The notes: generated by a model not told the origin, from the sequence alone. Shown: positions 12,676 through 25,806, numbered from the stretch's first letter. The stretch: DNA of 64,000 nucleotides from Deroplatys truncata (GCA_030765065.1 CM060980.1:58140364-58204363); one strand, 5' to 3'. Translations and numbers: made by a program.

Positions 12676-13942
12676 GCATAAGTATGAATCTGTTAGTTTT
12701 AATGAACACAATATCTGGTTAAAAGAAAGTATTATGAAAATGGCGTCTCTTGATTTTAGAATTCGCCTTGTCCGCTGATATCACTCATTTTTACTTTTAG
12801 ATATTTTGTTTCTCTGGTACGTAATAAAGTTAATGATACTGGTAATAATGATGAAGATACCAATTAAACTAACGTCTCATGATATTTTGCTTGCTGCTTT
12901 GTAATGCGTTGCAAACTGTCTAGAATATATCAGATTGCAATTAAGTTTAGAATATTTTGTCAGTTATTATTACCATTATAAATATTATTAACTATTTATA
13001 CGTCCATAAATCGTTGCCTCCTTTAAGTATAATCATACTCACCAACCATACATAATTATTATTTTACTGATAGAAAAACTCAGAGATTATGCATGAAAAT
13101 ATGCATATTGACGAAAATTAAATCACCATCGGTGGGCTAGACGGAGAAAGTAATTTATGACAGTTCATACAATGATCATTCTTTATTCCTAAGCTGCCTC
13201 CACTAATTATACTTCGAAAAACAGTTCTCCTTGTGGTTGACAGTTCTCTTGAAATCTCAATGACGACGGAATGAAACCTTTGCCTTTAGGTTCAAAGTTT
13301 AACGTGTTCATAATAATTAAATTATCTTCTTTTCTACATTCCTTCCTTAGTTCATAATTTAGATATATCTACCTGCTGCAAACTACATATGTTGGTCCTT
13401 GAATAGGTTGTCCTATACGTTTCTACACTTCTGTAATTTCCTAAGTAATGTGGCAGGTTTTATAATTTTTTTATTTTATTTCATTCTCTATATACCAAGC
13501 AACCACTGTAACGTTTTAATGGTTCTATTTTATATCCTTAAACTCCTCATAAGAATTTAATTTCATTTACTATAAGTTGGTTTCTTTTTGTCGTAAGCCA
13601 AACTTCACAATTATACCCAACAGTGACATCATTATATCCAAGCATTTTGATGCAGTCCCGCTTCTTACTTTATTTGTTAATGCTGTTCTAATAATGCTAT
13701 TTATGTCATTAAACCCCTTTTATATTCAGTGTTTGATCTGTATTACTTTTGATTTTCAAAGTTACAATTTCCTTATCTTCACTTTTATTCGTAAACATTG
13801 TCATACTGCTTTTCAGTGCTACCTTCTTAAGTTAACATCGAATGTTGAAGTCTGCATGTCGCAAACCGGAGGATCATTCTTAGTAATTGATATTCCATCA
13901 AAAATACGTTTTAGAGATAGATAATCTATTTGAAAAAAATTA
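12676..13942. other. Unassigned AT-rich stretch
   Basis: One open frame of 115 codons (13577-13924) is hydrophobic by composition of the T-rich DNA and has no motif that I recognise. Nothing else is seen. Confidence 0.4.
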
Positions 13943-14990
13943 TGAGCTTCATTCATATGCCTTTCTCTATTCACTCTTATGCAACTATTCCTACAATGCT
14001 TATTATTCTATCCACCTCTTGTTAATACAGATTAACTTTAAATTCATATTTACACATTTAATTACAGGAGTCAGATAGTCAGATTTTTAAACAGCGTATC
14101 GCTATGCGATGTCTTTGAAATCTATGTTTTTTGCACGACCACGAGAAAAAAAGGCAAAACAATAGTGGTTTCCCAGTTGAGAAAAGTATAAATATTAGAA
14201 AATTCAAACCATAACAAGGAACAGCTCGGGACTGGCTATCTCCAAAAAATGTACCTATTTGACATAAACTGTATGCTTTAACGAAAAACTGAAATTGACT
14301 TTTTATTTATGGACGCTCTTTAATACTATGGTTGTTGCTGTCCCGTTCTCGTATATTGGGCGTGAAAGCCGGGAAGTTTGCTCAGAAGCCTCTTTATCAG
14401 GCTTGGGGTTATTTTACGTGTCGTAAATCTAGGACACGGGACCACCGGCTTTACTTCCCTTCCGAAGGATGCCATGCTAAGAATTTTTACGCACGAAAGA
14501 ACCCATCGCCCTCCGCCGGGTTTGAACTCGTGACCTCGGAAACTAGAGGTTAACATGGTACCCTTAGACCACGGAGAACGGCATGCCTTAAAGAGATCTT
14601 CATTTTCTGTGTAGTAGATGTAGTCTACCTCTTACGGTTTACCAATTATACAGACGTCATTTAGAATGAAGAGGGCTTCACAGGATATTCCAGAGAACTC
14701 AAGATATGCGTTTCATTTATCATGCGAATATCTTATACATGGTATTATAATCATTATTAGGACAATTTCTTTAAAAAATTAAAAATAATGAAAATCCCCG
14801 TGTAAAGTGTAGTTTGGGGGTATTTTCTTAAAAATCTATGCGTCGCATCCTTGGAAGATGCTGAACTTAAATACCAAATTTGTTTCTTAAACTAGTTTTC
14901 GTTTCTGTATTACGCTATCCATTCACAGACATGTTGGGTTGAATACAATATTCCCTTTACTCACCGTAAGCACCTAGTAGGGAAAGTAAA
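13943..14990 (+). repeat. Fam-A copy 7, split by a SINE
   Basis: The 5' part starts near CATTCATATGCCTTTCTCTA and the 3' part ends at AGTAGGGAAAGTAAAA. A 300-bp SINE (14282-14582) interrupts it in the block that elsewhere reads TTTTAAAGAGATCTACA. The 3' end touches the left flank of a solo LTR. Confidence 0.8.
14282..14582 (-). mobile_element. tRNA-derived SINE, family S1
   Basis: Read on the minus strand it has an A-box-like GTGGTCTAAGGGTA and a B-box-like GAGTTCAAACCC in the right order and spacing, followed by a body shared with the copy at 54015-54301. Flanks ATGCTTTAA (14273-14281) and ATGCCTTAA (14583-14591) look like a 9-bp target duplication with one difference. It is inserted in Fam-A copy 7. 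It is not a working tRNA gene: the body continues well past the tRNA part. Confidence 0.82.
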
Positions 14991-15433
14991 AGCTGAGGCA
15001 GTATTTTTAACACTTAAATGATTTTAGTCTAATTATATAACATAAAATATAAACAACAGCCCGCCTTAAAGCAATATGTGTATAAATAACATATAAAATG
15101 TATGTAACAGTCATTGTATAATGTTTACATTATTATGTACATGTTTAATAATATTATGTGAATGTATTAGGTAATTTAACAATATAGGATCTGTGATAAT
15201 AATAGGTCAAAAGTTGCTAACAATGAGGTAACGTTGAGGCAATAAGGAATTGGAAAGTTTAGTAATACTACTAGTAATTCTTGGAGCAACAATAATGTAA
15301 TTTTTGACACAGTTTATAAATAGCTAATCAACAATCAGAAACCCTGAAAGTAAAATAAAGGTATTCTATTGGAGTAGGATTAGCCAATCAGAGACTTGAG
15401 ATAGATGAAGTTTGCAAATTCAGGCGGTAGAAA

Positions 15434-15467
15434 TCAGTTGCTGGTAGACAGCGTTCCTAACCGGACG
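15434..15467 (+). promoter_or_regulatory. Inr plus DPE core promoter in LTR copy 1
   Basis: TCAGTTG matches the arthropod initiator. Counting its A (15436) as +1, GGACG falls at +28 to +32, where the downstream promoter element (RGWYV) is expected. A CCAATCA box lies at 15384-15390 and AATAAA at 15573-15578. This divides the repeat into U3, R and U5-like parts. Confidence 0.65.
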
Positions 15468-15754
15468 CGAGACACGTCCTCGAGAAGTTTAATACGTATT
15501 CAGTGTGAGACGAAAATTACATATACGAATATTATAAAGTTTACGTTTACGTGTTAAAAAGTGCAAGTAATTAATAAATAATATCACAGCTCTCTATATA
15601 AGTGAAGTGTTATTTAATGGTGTGAAGGATTAATAAAAGAAGTGAAGTAAAAGTTATAATCTGTGTAAGCCTACATTCTTTAGCCGCACCACTCCCTACA
15701 AAGAGACACATGTTTCTACAAATTAATACTGACGCAGCCGAGGCAAACATAAAT

Positions 15755-15782
15755 AAATATATATATATATATATATATATAA
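15755..15782. repeat. (TA)n microsatellite
   Basis: A run of about 14 TA units lies inside LTR copy 1. The other two LTR copies have only short TA-rich sequence at this place. Confidence 0.9.
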
Positions 15783-15967
15783 TATTTAAAGAAAACATAA
15801 ACTTGTGGCGAAGACCACCGGAAAATGAACATTGGGGCGAAGGTCACCGGAAACTTTGTGCAATACGTGGTTGCAACTCCTACTTCAAATTGGCTTTCCA
15901 ACAGTGAGACATACAATTTTTTCTCAAATTGGCTTTTCATACGTGAAGCAACAATAATTCTTTCTCA

Positions 15968-17270
15968 AAGCGATGTATATGTAGATGTAGCTGTGCGACA
16001 TATTAAAAGGAAAACAATCATAATGAAACAAAGAAAGTGTGTTTGCACCTGTCTTCATGCTTGGCTTGGCCTCTTCGAGGGAGGAAGTCATTTAATTGGT
16101 AGAGAACAGTGGCGCCCCCTGTCAGCACAGGCGCCACGACTCATTTGGTGTGCTGGGATCTCCCTGTTCGCAACTAATGGCACATCACTTGATGGTTCTT
16201 GTCATCCGCTTCATTCTCTGTCTTCGATCCCACGAAATCAACTATTTCACTGTAACCCACCACAGCCCTTGAACACGTGTTTAACACAGATGTCTGTGCA
16301 CATGCTGCATTATGCTTTGCCATTAGGGAGTATCACTCATGTACATTCACCTATATTTCATGCCAGCTATGATCGTGTTATCCTATCTGATGAGTTCTTT
16401 CTCTGTCTCTCTGTTCCTTTATTTCTGTCTTTCCATTTTTGCATCGTGTCTGTTAAAATCTATTTTGAAAGATAACAGCAATGTTCATTTTTACGGTATA
16501 ATATAAAAATGCAAATTAATAACTAGATAAGTTGAGATTAAAAACCTATCCCTCCAATGTTAAATTCATGACCCATTATCTCAGTAATTAGTTTAAGATA
16601 TGAAGCCGTCTCCAGCACCATTTTTGAAGCCGTGTGTTGGTAATCAGTTTTGAAGCCGCACGCTTTGCTTCAATATCTGCTATTGATTCTGCTGCCGGCT
16701 GCTACTGTAGTTTGTTATGAGATCTTTCTCTCACGGTATGCGTGGGCGTAGTGAAAAGATAACATCAGTTTAAATTGACTGAGGAATTTAATGTGATCTA
16801 TTACTTGAGCTAATGAAGCGAGTTGCCGACCGTTTGAAGATAAAGAATGAAACTGATTATGAATCCTAGTATTCAAAACTATAACAATTGACTTAGTATA
16901 CCTGCTAACTTCTGCAGTATCAATTTTACGGTTTGAAATGACTGTTTCCATAATAAAAGAAACTAGAAGCGTAAATTGCCGTGAGTCACTAAAATGCTTA
17001 CCGGCAGAACCTCTCGCGATGGCCGTTAAAGCTCCCAAACATAAGCACGGCACTGAGCGCTTAAAATAACACACGAGTAATCACCAGATTAAGTGACTAA
17101 TTCTCAACAAAGAGTGTCACAAATGTTTGCACGAACGAATGTCTCTGATTAGAATGAACGCTCTTATATTAACTCAAGCTCCGCTTACATACTACTTCCC
17201 TAACAAAATCCCTTTCTAAGCGCTCCAACCTTAAAACTCCTACGTATGCGTGTGGTAGGAGGTACCTCCC
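15968..17270. other. Unassigned stretch with a short TTAA-element remnant
   Basis: About 16534-16606 (CCAATGTTAAATTCATGACC, CCCATTATCTCAGTAA, TTTAAGATAT) matches the left part of the element at 50960-51913. GAAGCCG recurs three times at about 16601-16655. A 216-codon open frame starts inside the LTR and runs into this stretch; it has no known motif and I take it as chance. Confidence 0.45.
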
Positions 17271-18089
17271 CGACTTTCTCTACTCTTGTACAAACTATTT
17301 TTACAAACGCTTATTCCCCATATGCTTCATGTTAATCGAGATATCGAGATGTTAATTTTATTGCTAATTTTCTTGTAGACGCAAGGGGAATTGTAGGCTT
17401 TAACCTATAGTCAAATATTTTAAGAGTTGGTTGCTATGTCGAGTATTCCATTCTCTTTGCATTACCAGGACAAAAAAAAAAGAATAAGAATTCCCATTTG
17501 AGAAAAAGTATAAGTATTGGCAAATTTAAGGGAATAACAAGCAATATCTCGAAAATGGTTTACTTAACAAAAAATGTATATGACATAAATTGTGTATTTT
17601 AACGCGATCTACATTTTTTGTGTAGTAAAATTTTGTCTGTCTCTTATGGTTTACCAGTTATGCAAAAATCGTTCACAATGAAGAATACTTTTAGAGACAT
17701 TCCCAGAAAATTCAAGATATACATTTTATTTGTCAGGAAAGTATCTTAAATATATGATATTTCAGTCAAAATCGTTAGAACCATTTTTTAGAAAATTAAA
17801 ATGTTCCATGTAAAGGGTAATCTGGAGGTGGGGGATTTTCTTGAAAACCTTCGTGTCGCATCTCTGGAAGATACTGAACCTAAATACCAAGTTTGGTGTT
17901 TATACGATGTTCGTTTCTGAGTTACGCTGTTCACAGACAGACACAGACACACACACGGATATGTTTCCAAAAATGTTTTTTCTGGATTCAGGGGACCTCA
18001 AAACATATATTTCTGGTGAAATCTCAGTATCGAATTTTTGGGTGGAATACGATACTTCCCCTACTCACTATACGTAGTAGAGAAAGTAA
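17271..18089 (+). repeat. Fam-A copy 8 (younger subgroup)
   Basis: It starts directly at CGACTTTCTCTACTC, lacking the 22-bp TCTGATGTG leader seen in other copies, and ends CGTAGTAGAGAAAGTAA. The CAGACACAGACACACACAC tract is at 17933-17958. Confidence 0.88.
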
Positions 18090-18379
18090 TAAATGTGATC
18101 AGAAGAGCTGCTTGCACCTAATGCAAAGTTAAAGAGCCAATGTTATTCAGTTCCTTACGCAGTATTAGAAATATCTTGAAATGTTCTTCCAGCAATCTCA
18201 AGCGAAAAATTAATTCCCGGGGTCAGGCCGTTGCTCGCCAACAATATTGCCAGGAGTATTAGCAAATCGAAACAACTGCGAAATGAATACAGAAGTATTC
18301 AAGCATACTAAAATAATTATTTACAGGCGCAGTAAATTTATATTTGGATCCAAACAGCCTTTAAAAATATATTTAAAAA

Positions 18380-19501
18380 TCTAATGTTACATTCACATGA
18401 ATTTCTCTGCGCACTAGTGTTTATTTTACATAGTTTCTACAAACTATTCGTACGAAAGTTATTTTTCTATCTACATCATTTAGTCGAGATAATCTATTGC
18501 GGAATCAGTTTAATTTCACATTTCGTTGTAGGCAAAAGGGGATAGTGAGTTTATAGTCAGATGTTTAAAAGCATGACACCGCCAGAAAAAACTGAATACA
18601 AACAGCACTATAAAAATGACAGAAGTATTGAAAAATTCAAACCAAGAATAACAGATATCTTGATAGTGGCTAATGCCAACATTTTTTATTTAAAAAAATA
18701 ATAAGCGCCTTAAACTTCTTAAGGTTAAAGGGTCCTTAGTAAAAGTTTTTTGTGGCCTCCCTTTAATTCTGTTATCATATCAGGAGCCTTGACTTATAGA
18801 AACAAGCTAACTCGTTAACTAGGTTTCTTGCTGTTTTTACTAATTTTCATTAGGAAACCCGCTCGTATTCACACTCATATTCATACTTCCAGACCCTGTT
18901 GAGGATAAGGAATAATTATAACGAAAGAAAGATTCCCCTGCCCTAGCTAGGAAACAAATCTGTACCTCTCAAGAAACGTTACTTTAACCAAATTCTGTAT
19001 ATTAAAGAGATCTATATTTTTTGCGCAATACAGTTTTCTCTGTCACTTATGGTTTACACGTTACACCAAATTATGTATACAAAATTCCTTCAGAATGAAG
19101 AGGATTTTGCAGACTAATTCTAGAAAATTCCAGATATTCGCCTTATTTCTCATTAAATATCCTAAATGTATAGTATTTTAAGCAAAGGCGTCAGAGCCTT
19201 TTTTTAAAAATAAAAAATATCTAAAATGTTACCATGTAAAAGGTACTTTCGGGTGTAGGGATTTTCTTAAAATCTTCGTGTCACATCTTTGGAATATACC
19301 TAACTTAAATACCAAGTTTGGTCCAAGTTTCGTATTAATTCGACATTTCCTTTAAGAGTTCTGCGGTCCACACACACAATAAAAATTCTCTTTTAGATTA
19401 AGGAGGGCTCAAAATATCTGTTTCCATGATATCTCGATTTCAATTTTTGGGTGGAATACACCTTTCTCTGACTTACTATAGGTAATTGGTAGATAAAGTA
19501 A
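18380..19501 (+). repeat. Fam-A copy 9 (older, with an insertion)
   Basis: It starts TCTAATGTTACATTCACATG and ends TTGGTAGATAAAGTAA. About 275 bp of foreign sequence splits it in the ATTAAAGAGATCTA region. Confidence 0.75.
18712..18995. mobile_element. Unclassified insertion inside Fam-A copy 9
   Basis: Fam-A similarity stops near CGCCTTAAAC and resumes near ACCAAATTCTGTATATTAAA. The inserted piece begins near GGTTAAAGGGTCC and ends near ACTTTAACC, giving a short inverted match (GGTTAAAG / CTTTAACC). I cannot place it in a family. Confidence 0.45.
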
Positions 19502-20079
19502 GTATTCAGTCATTGAACAAGTCCTAAACACAGAGTAGAGTTTCTTTGGACGTCAATCTTCAACTACTTGCATTCGTATTCATTAAATACACAATTGTGC
19601 AGTAAAGCCACTGGTGTATTTATAGAGATGTCTTGAGTACCTCCACTAAAAATGGTGGAGTTGACGTGAAGAAATTAAGTACCCTTAATTGCTTATATGC
19701 TTATTACTGACATTTCCCCAGCCAAACCTTTGAAACCTTTGTGTAATTATAGCGGGAGACGAACACTGCCAAGACAAATAAAACTTCTGTGTTAATGTTC
19801 TACAGACAGTGCATCTGGTAACCTCGATTAACTCAACCAGATTATTAATAAAACTGGATCATATAGCCAAGTTATAGGTTATTCTAGCGAACGCCTGCGA
19901 AATCTACAAGAATAAAGTATACGGACAAGATCGAGTATTGTATGGAAAGCGAATACCATTCTTCAGAAGTTACAGAATTTGTTTACTTATTTCCTATAGT
20001 AAAAAACTCTTATATGCGACCACTTCTAGCTATATTTAATGCCAATTGAAAGCACAGAGCAAGCCCCTAAATAAACACC
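19502..20079. other. Unassigned stretch
   Basis: Spacer between Fam-A copies 9 and 10. I see nothing recognisable. Confidence 0.4.
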
Positions 20080-20855
20080 TGATGAGTTGCAATCACATTA
20101 CTTTCTCTACTCACTCTTCTTCAAACTATTCTTACAATAGTTTATTCGTCTACTTCTTGTTAATTGAGACCATTTTATTGCACTTTTACACATTTCGTTA
20201 TAAGTATAAGAAGAAAACAACAGGCTAAAGCGGTAGTCAGTTTTTAAAAGGCGGGTAAGTATGCGATGGCTTTGAAATTCCATGCTTTTTAAGAAACAAC
20301 GAATAGCGACTTACTGCTTTCAAGTATTTGAAAGCTCAAACAAAGAAAAAAGAATACCTAGAAAATGGTTAACACAACAAATACTTTTAACATAAATTGT
20401 ATGATTTAACGAGATCTAGCTACATTTTTCGTGCATCAGACTTGGTCTATCTCTTACCAATTATACAAGTATTCCGATTGTAGTGGACTTCACTGACTAT
20501 CCCAGAAAATTTTAGATATACATCTTATTTGTGATACATATATCTTAAACATATGATATTCAAAATCGTTAAGAGCCGGTTTTGGAAAAAAAAGGTAATT
20601 TGGGGTGAGGGGGATTTTGTTGAACTTCCGCGTGTCACATTCCTGGATGATTCTGAATTAAATATCAATTTTGGTGTTTATTTGATGTTTGTTTTTAGTT
20701 ATGCTGTTCACACACAAACCGTTTTTAATAATCCTCTTTTGTATTTAAGGGAAACGCAAAATATATATTTCCGGATAAATCTCGGTATCGAATTGTTGGC
20801 TGGAATGCAATGCTTTCTCTACTTACTATAGGTAAGCAGTAGAGAAAATAAAAAT
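20080..20855 (+). repeat. Fam-A copy 10 (older subgroup)
   Basis: It starts at GATGAGTTGCAATCACATTA and ends GCAGTAGAGAAAATAAAA. The CA tract is reduced to CACACACA at about 20710-20718. Confidence 0.78.
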
Positions 20856-22640
20856 ACAATGTGTAACGATCATGACACAGATGTCTTCTTTGCATAAATA
20901 TTACAAATGATCTTCTATGCACTTAATCATGGTAATGCTTGCCTACATATAATTTCAAATTGGCAACACCAACTTAGTTGTATGTAAGAAGCGGAAACAA
21001 CATTCAAATGTTTATATCACAAGTGCATTTCTACTAGTAACACATCCCAGAATTCTAATAAATTTTAGCACACAAACAGGAATATTTCGGAAATGACTAA
21101 TGCTATGCAAAAATCTTATACGACAGAAATTCTGTGTTTTATACTCTATACTCCCTTCTTAATAAGCTGTAGTCTATTCCCCATGCTTCCCCAATTATAG
21201 GTATTGGTTTTAATTACAATGAAGTGTATTCCATAGGCTAATAAAGAAGCAGAGAGACTTAATGTAAGCCAAGTTGTGCTCGGGGAGGGGGGAGCTGTGA
21301 TGGGAGATGTTACTGACATGCTGAAAGAATATGCCCATGAAACTTAGACATATACTTGTAATTATAAATGTTAAAAGAAACGTACATATATAGAAATTTC
21401 TGAAGATTCTTCAGGGTTTTCTTACCAAGCTCAGTATTTCTGCTTAGTTATCCCGAATTATTTTAATTATGTCTGAGGGATACGTATAAAAGATAATAAT
21501 GGAGTAAGAGGGTAGGGGAAGGCTAGCATCTGATAGAATGTTCACCCTCCACAGGATTTTGACGCACCATTAGGCAAGAGCTTCCGATGCACCACTCACG
21601 TGGATTCCAGTGGCCAACAAGGCGGAAGATTGAATACGTTGGTTCGATTTTACAATCGGGAAGTTCCCCTCTCACATTCCAGGCGCCCGATCAAGTGAGG
21701 TGACTTGCGGCCTCACCGCATCCCACAGTTTGCTTGTTCTGGTTAACGTCTCCTTGGCGTCTGAGGAGAAACAGATCGCCAATTAGCGGCATCTCTACCA
21801 ACCGTTAACTCACCAGAAGTTGCCAGAACTGAGAGTGGAGACCAGAACATTAATGGACAGAAGAGGAAAGAGAGATGCGGAGCGATAACATTTGTGCCAT
21901 AAATGGCTTTAAAACAATACCTCAAACGCATCATTGTAAAAGGCTGTGCTATTATTTAAGTAGATTCCATGACTTTTTTAAACTATTATCATGTAGGATG
22001 CTAAAAGAAAGGAATAAAATGAACTTGTAAAGAAAAATAAATTATTGAGAAAGGAACCCTTTCAACTTTTATAAAGAAGGATGCTACCCTGAAAGAAAAA
22101 GTGTGATACACGCAGTTGATACGACAATAAACGCAGATGTTAAGAGTATTAGGAAAAAAGAAAGAGAGAAAGAAATTGAGACGAGGCGAATCTTTAAGCA
22201 AAGTGACATTTTAATGGTTACTAAAGAAGTATCGGTAATCAGTACAATTTCAGATAAAATCTTCTACAAAAATGAACTGGATATTGTACTCCATTGGCAT
22301 ATAAATAAACAATCATCATTTTCAATAACATCTTCACTCCATGGACAAGTGCCAGTTCCGCCCTCAAGCCATCGTTTCCTGCGTCTGCACACACATTTCC
22401 TTTCTGTAGGATTATATTTCATTATTTGTTTTCTGAGTGTTGTGTCAGGTATTCATTCGTGTCCTTTCCACTGATATTTAAATGTAAGGTTTTCAAATAT
22501 CAAATAACAAGTATATAAGTTTACTTATAAATAAGTGTTTGTAAAAGCCCTCCTTTATGAACAATTCTAAAAGCTTGAGATTAACAGCAGCATCCAGTAG
22601 GAGCCGTCCATAGTGAATGTAGAAAGCAGCATGGTAATAT
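20856..22640. other. Unassigned stretch with a degraded Fam-A piece
   Basis: About 21070-21240 resembles the middle of Fam-A (TTTCGGAAATGACTAATGC, CAATGAAGTGTATTC) but is weak. A GC-richer island lies at about 21540-21930. The open frame at 22103-22474 (123 codons) has no recognised motif. Confidence 0.4.
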
Positions 22641-23130
22641 CAGGTATAGGTTATACAACGGAGGGGGACACCTTGCGCACTGCGACCTGCGTATACCTAT
22701 TGCGGCTAGGAGGAAGGGATGGAATGAAAGAACCACAGGAGGCAACAGGCAGGCGCGGAAATCCCTAACAGTTCTAGGCTCGAAGACTCGCCCCACTGCT
22801 GGAGCTGCTTCGAGAGGGCGATGAACGACTCGACGACAAAGCAGCCATCTAGTGTCCACGGGGAGTACTCTTTCCGTAGAGCAAGCATTCCACGTCATCT
22901 GTCCGGCACCACCTTACGCTAGAAAATCTAGAAGTACACCTGAAAGATGAGAAGGAAACGGAATGAAAGGGAAATGATGGAAAGGAAATCATGGTAGAAG
23001 CCACCATAGCAGTCGTCTACCGACAAGGGAAACCATGAAAAACCCAAGTCCAGAGTGGACTGTCGACAGAATCGAACCCGGGACCTCCCATATGCAAGCC
23101 TCGCACGTTATCGAGGCTCCATCTCGCTTT
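22641..23130 (-). mobile_element. tRNA-derived long SINE, family S2, copy 1
   Basis: On the minus strand it has a tRNA-like head AGCGAGATGGAGCCTCGATA and a B box GGGTTCGATTC, then a body of about 400 bp. The body closely matches the copy at 38766-39248, including GGTTTCCC, ATCATTTCCCTTTC, CTTCTCATCTTTCAGGT, the CTTCGAGCCT block and the end TATAACCTATACC. At about 490 bp it is long for a SINE. Confidence 0.8.
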
Positions 23131-24990
23131 GTTAGTATTAGGTAAGGAAGTAACAAAATAACTCAGAGAGGGATATCTTTATTCTCGTTATTTTCGCATA
23201 ATGCGTTTTGACCATTACATCAGAGAATGCCAATAAGATGAAAAAGCACAGCGTTCATTTAATGTTTACACATTCTCTTACTTCGACATAATACGCTTTG
23301 ATGATGGCATCAGAGGGTGACAGTAAGTTAAAGAAACACGTAGTGTTAATTTAGTGTTCACAGATGATCAAACAGGATTGCCTTTGATGACAATAACTTA
23401 CAATGAAGAATATGGCCTCCTTAATGCAGTTTCAATGATTATGCGCTAAAATTAAACCAGTAATTACAGCCCTACATTGCTATATGTGTCTATATTGCAA
23501 TGAAACAAAGAGTGAAATCAGCTGATGCGAAGCTTTCAAAATCAGTATTGGATAAATGGTTAATGTCTTTATAGTATTTTGACACTGTCAATGTCTGTAT
23601 TGTACCTTACGTCATCGATATAATACATTATTTGGTAACGGCAATATCCAAAGTTGATCTTTATAAATAATGAAGAAATGAAAGATGTTGACTAAAATAT
23701 TCCACGAAACTGGAACTTATTCACAGTTGCATTTTTCCTTTGCTACCCCGTTCAGTTTTGATAGAGAACAAGATAATATTAAGTCATATTTACAGATTTC
23801 TCCAAAATGTTTTAATATGTGGATAGATTACTTAGTTCGCGCTTTATGAAAGTTGCAGGCAAACAAAGGACAAACAGAGGAAATTACTAGAGGGAAACAA
23901 GAGTGCAAACATGAAAACGTTGCGAAGTAAGGAAGAGGAGTAGGGAAAAGCAGCCTATGGGAGGTTAACAGAATCGTATTAGCGTTTTGCCAGCTTTATC
24001 TCGGTTGCAAATGCTCGACGCTGTCTAAAATTTCTACTTTGCTACTGCTGTTACAGACTCCATTGTTGTTCTTCCACCCCTCTTTAGCTTTTCCTTGTCT
24101 CTCCATGCGCTATTTCACCGCCAAGGCCAACAGCCATTCTCTTCTCTGCAATCAAATTGCGAACATATTTATTTGACGCTCCAACATCTTCGTCGACGTC
24201 CCCGGGACCTCCGCCGCGGTAGCTCCGGAAGCAGGTTTCATTAATTGAAGATCGCATTGCCGGAAAATTACTACCTTACCCCCACCAGCTGCAGCATCCA
24301 CCGACCAACCGAACCAAGAGGTAGTAAGGTTTCTGCCAGTCGTTTCGAGATGCTGCAACAAGGAGATTCCTAGCATCTCTCTTGCCGTTTTCCGGAGCAG
24401 ACACTAATGAAAACTCCAGTTCCCATACTTCTCCTTCTGCTTCCTTATGGAGCCCTTCCGGCATTCGACGCTTTACCCACGTGACTTGTTTATTTTAATT
24501 ACATCTATGGGGTTTCGGAGAAGACAAAGAACAAACTGAAAAGGTAATGATCCTTTTTTTTATTTTTTGCTGCCATAATAAGGGGACAGAAAAGACAAAT
24601 ACGATATACAGAATGATTCTGGTAATATACCTACTAGGCTTCCTTAAGGCAATGCATGTATATTTTTATGCATTTATAGGAATTAAAGAATCTACAGTTT
24701 TCTTACGATTTCTTTGACTTTTATATATATATGTATAGATATGAACATATTTATATTCTCAGAGCATCAAACATATAGTACGTACAAAAATTTAATGAGC
24801 TATGTCAAACAGTCATTAAGATATTAATTCTTCAATCATAATTAATCATTTTTATATGGCAATGCGAAATACTCCTTGGGCCCTACGATTTATTCTATCG
24901 CTCCCAAAATATTAACTTTAGCTTCGTATACAAACTTAAAGAAATCGTTGTGCAGGCATTTCTTAATTAAATTACTATAAGAGAAAAAAT
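23131..24990. other. Unassigned stretch with a GC-rich island
   Basis: About 23990-24490 is much richer in C and G than its surroundings (CGTCGACGTCCCCGGGACC at about 24191-24209) and holds short open frames on the minus strand. No protein motif is recognised. It could be a regulatory or exonic island of a host gene, or an old repeat. Confidence 0.4.
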
Positions 24991-25806
24991 TCTGATGTGT
25001 TACACTCACATGACTTTCTCTACTCTTGTACAAACTATTTTTACAAACGCTTATTCTCCATATGCTTCATGTTAATCGAGATATCGAGATGTTAATCTTA
25101 TTGCTAATTTTCTTGTAGATGCAAGGGGAATTGGTAGGCTTTAAGCAATAGTCAAATATTTTAGGAGCTGGTTGCTATGTGGAGTATTCCATTCTCTTTG
25201 CATTGCCAGGACAAGGAAAAATGAATTTCTATTTGAGAAAAAGTATAAAGTATTGGAAAATTTAAGGGAATAACAAGCAATATCTCGAAAATGGTTCACT
25301 CAACAAAAAAGAATGTATATGACATAAATTGTGTATTTTAACGCGATCTACATTTTTGTGTAGTAAACGTTTGTCTTATCTCTTATGGTTTACCAGTTAT
25401 GCAAAAGTCGTTCACAATGAAGAATACTTTTGGAGACATTCCCAGAAAGTTCAAGATATACATTTTATTTCTCATGAAACTATCTTAAGTGTATGATATT
25501 TTAATCAAAATCGTTAGAGCCATTTTTGAGAAAATTAAAATTTTCGAAAAATGTTCCATGTAAAGGGTAATCTGGGGTGAGGGAATTTTCTTGAAAACCT
25601 TCGTGTCGCATCTCTGGAAGATACAGAACCTAAATACCCAGTTTGGTGTTTATCCGACTGTTCGTTTCTGATTATGCCGTTTCCAAAATCCTTTTTTTGG
25701 ATTCAGGAGGCCTCAAAACATGCATTTCCGGTGAAATCTAGGTATCGAATTTTTGAGTGGAATGCAATACTTCCCCTACTTACTATACGTAGTAGAGAAA
25801 GTAAAA
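24991..25806 (+). repeat. Fam-A copy 11 (full length, younger subgroup)
   Basis: It begins TCTGATGTGTTACACTCACA and ends CGTAGTAGAGAAAGTAAAAA, with all internal blocks of the young subgroup. It lacks most of the CA tract, joining GATTATGCCGT directly to TTCCAAAA. Confidence 0.9.

Larger units (their letters stand above)
14994..15967 (+). mobile_element. Solo LTR, Ty3/Gypsy-like, copy 1 (fossil)
   Basis: It begins TGAGGCAG and ends CA, and is flanked by the 4-bp duplication AAGC (14990-14993 and 15968-15971). It is one of three related copies in this window. All three share an upstream part with CCAATCA boxes, an Inr/DPE-type start, AATAAA about 140 bp later, and a 3' section with repeated TTCAAATTGGC-like units. 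No internal retroelement sequence flanks it, so it fits a solo LTR left by recombination. The 4-bp duplication favours Gypsy-type over Copia or BEL, but no coding region is here to prove it. Confidence 0.78.

Noticed and set aside
14994-15967. LTR copy as a full non-autonomous element or SINE
   Set aside because: TG/CA-type ends, 4-bp duplications and the U3-R-U5-like order of CCAAT, initiator and AATAAA fit a solo LTR better.
16110-16140. TGGCGCC next to an LTR, resembling a tRNA-Lys primer-binding site
   Set aside because: It lies about 140 bp beyond the LTR end and its target duplication, and is part of a small GTGGCGCC/GGCGCCAC palindrome; a primer-binding site should follow the LTR directly.
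15825-16475. Longest open frame of the window (216 codons, plus)
   Set aside because: It starts inside solo LTR copy 1 and runs out into unrelated DNA, has no motif that I recognise, and its length is not exceptional for chance in 64 kb.
22103-22474. Open frame of 123 codons
   Set aside because: No recognisable domain, no homopolymer-free conserved block and no supporting splice or promoter context.
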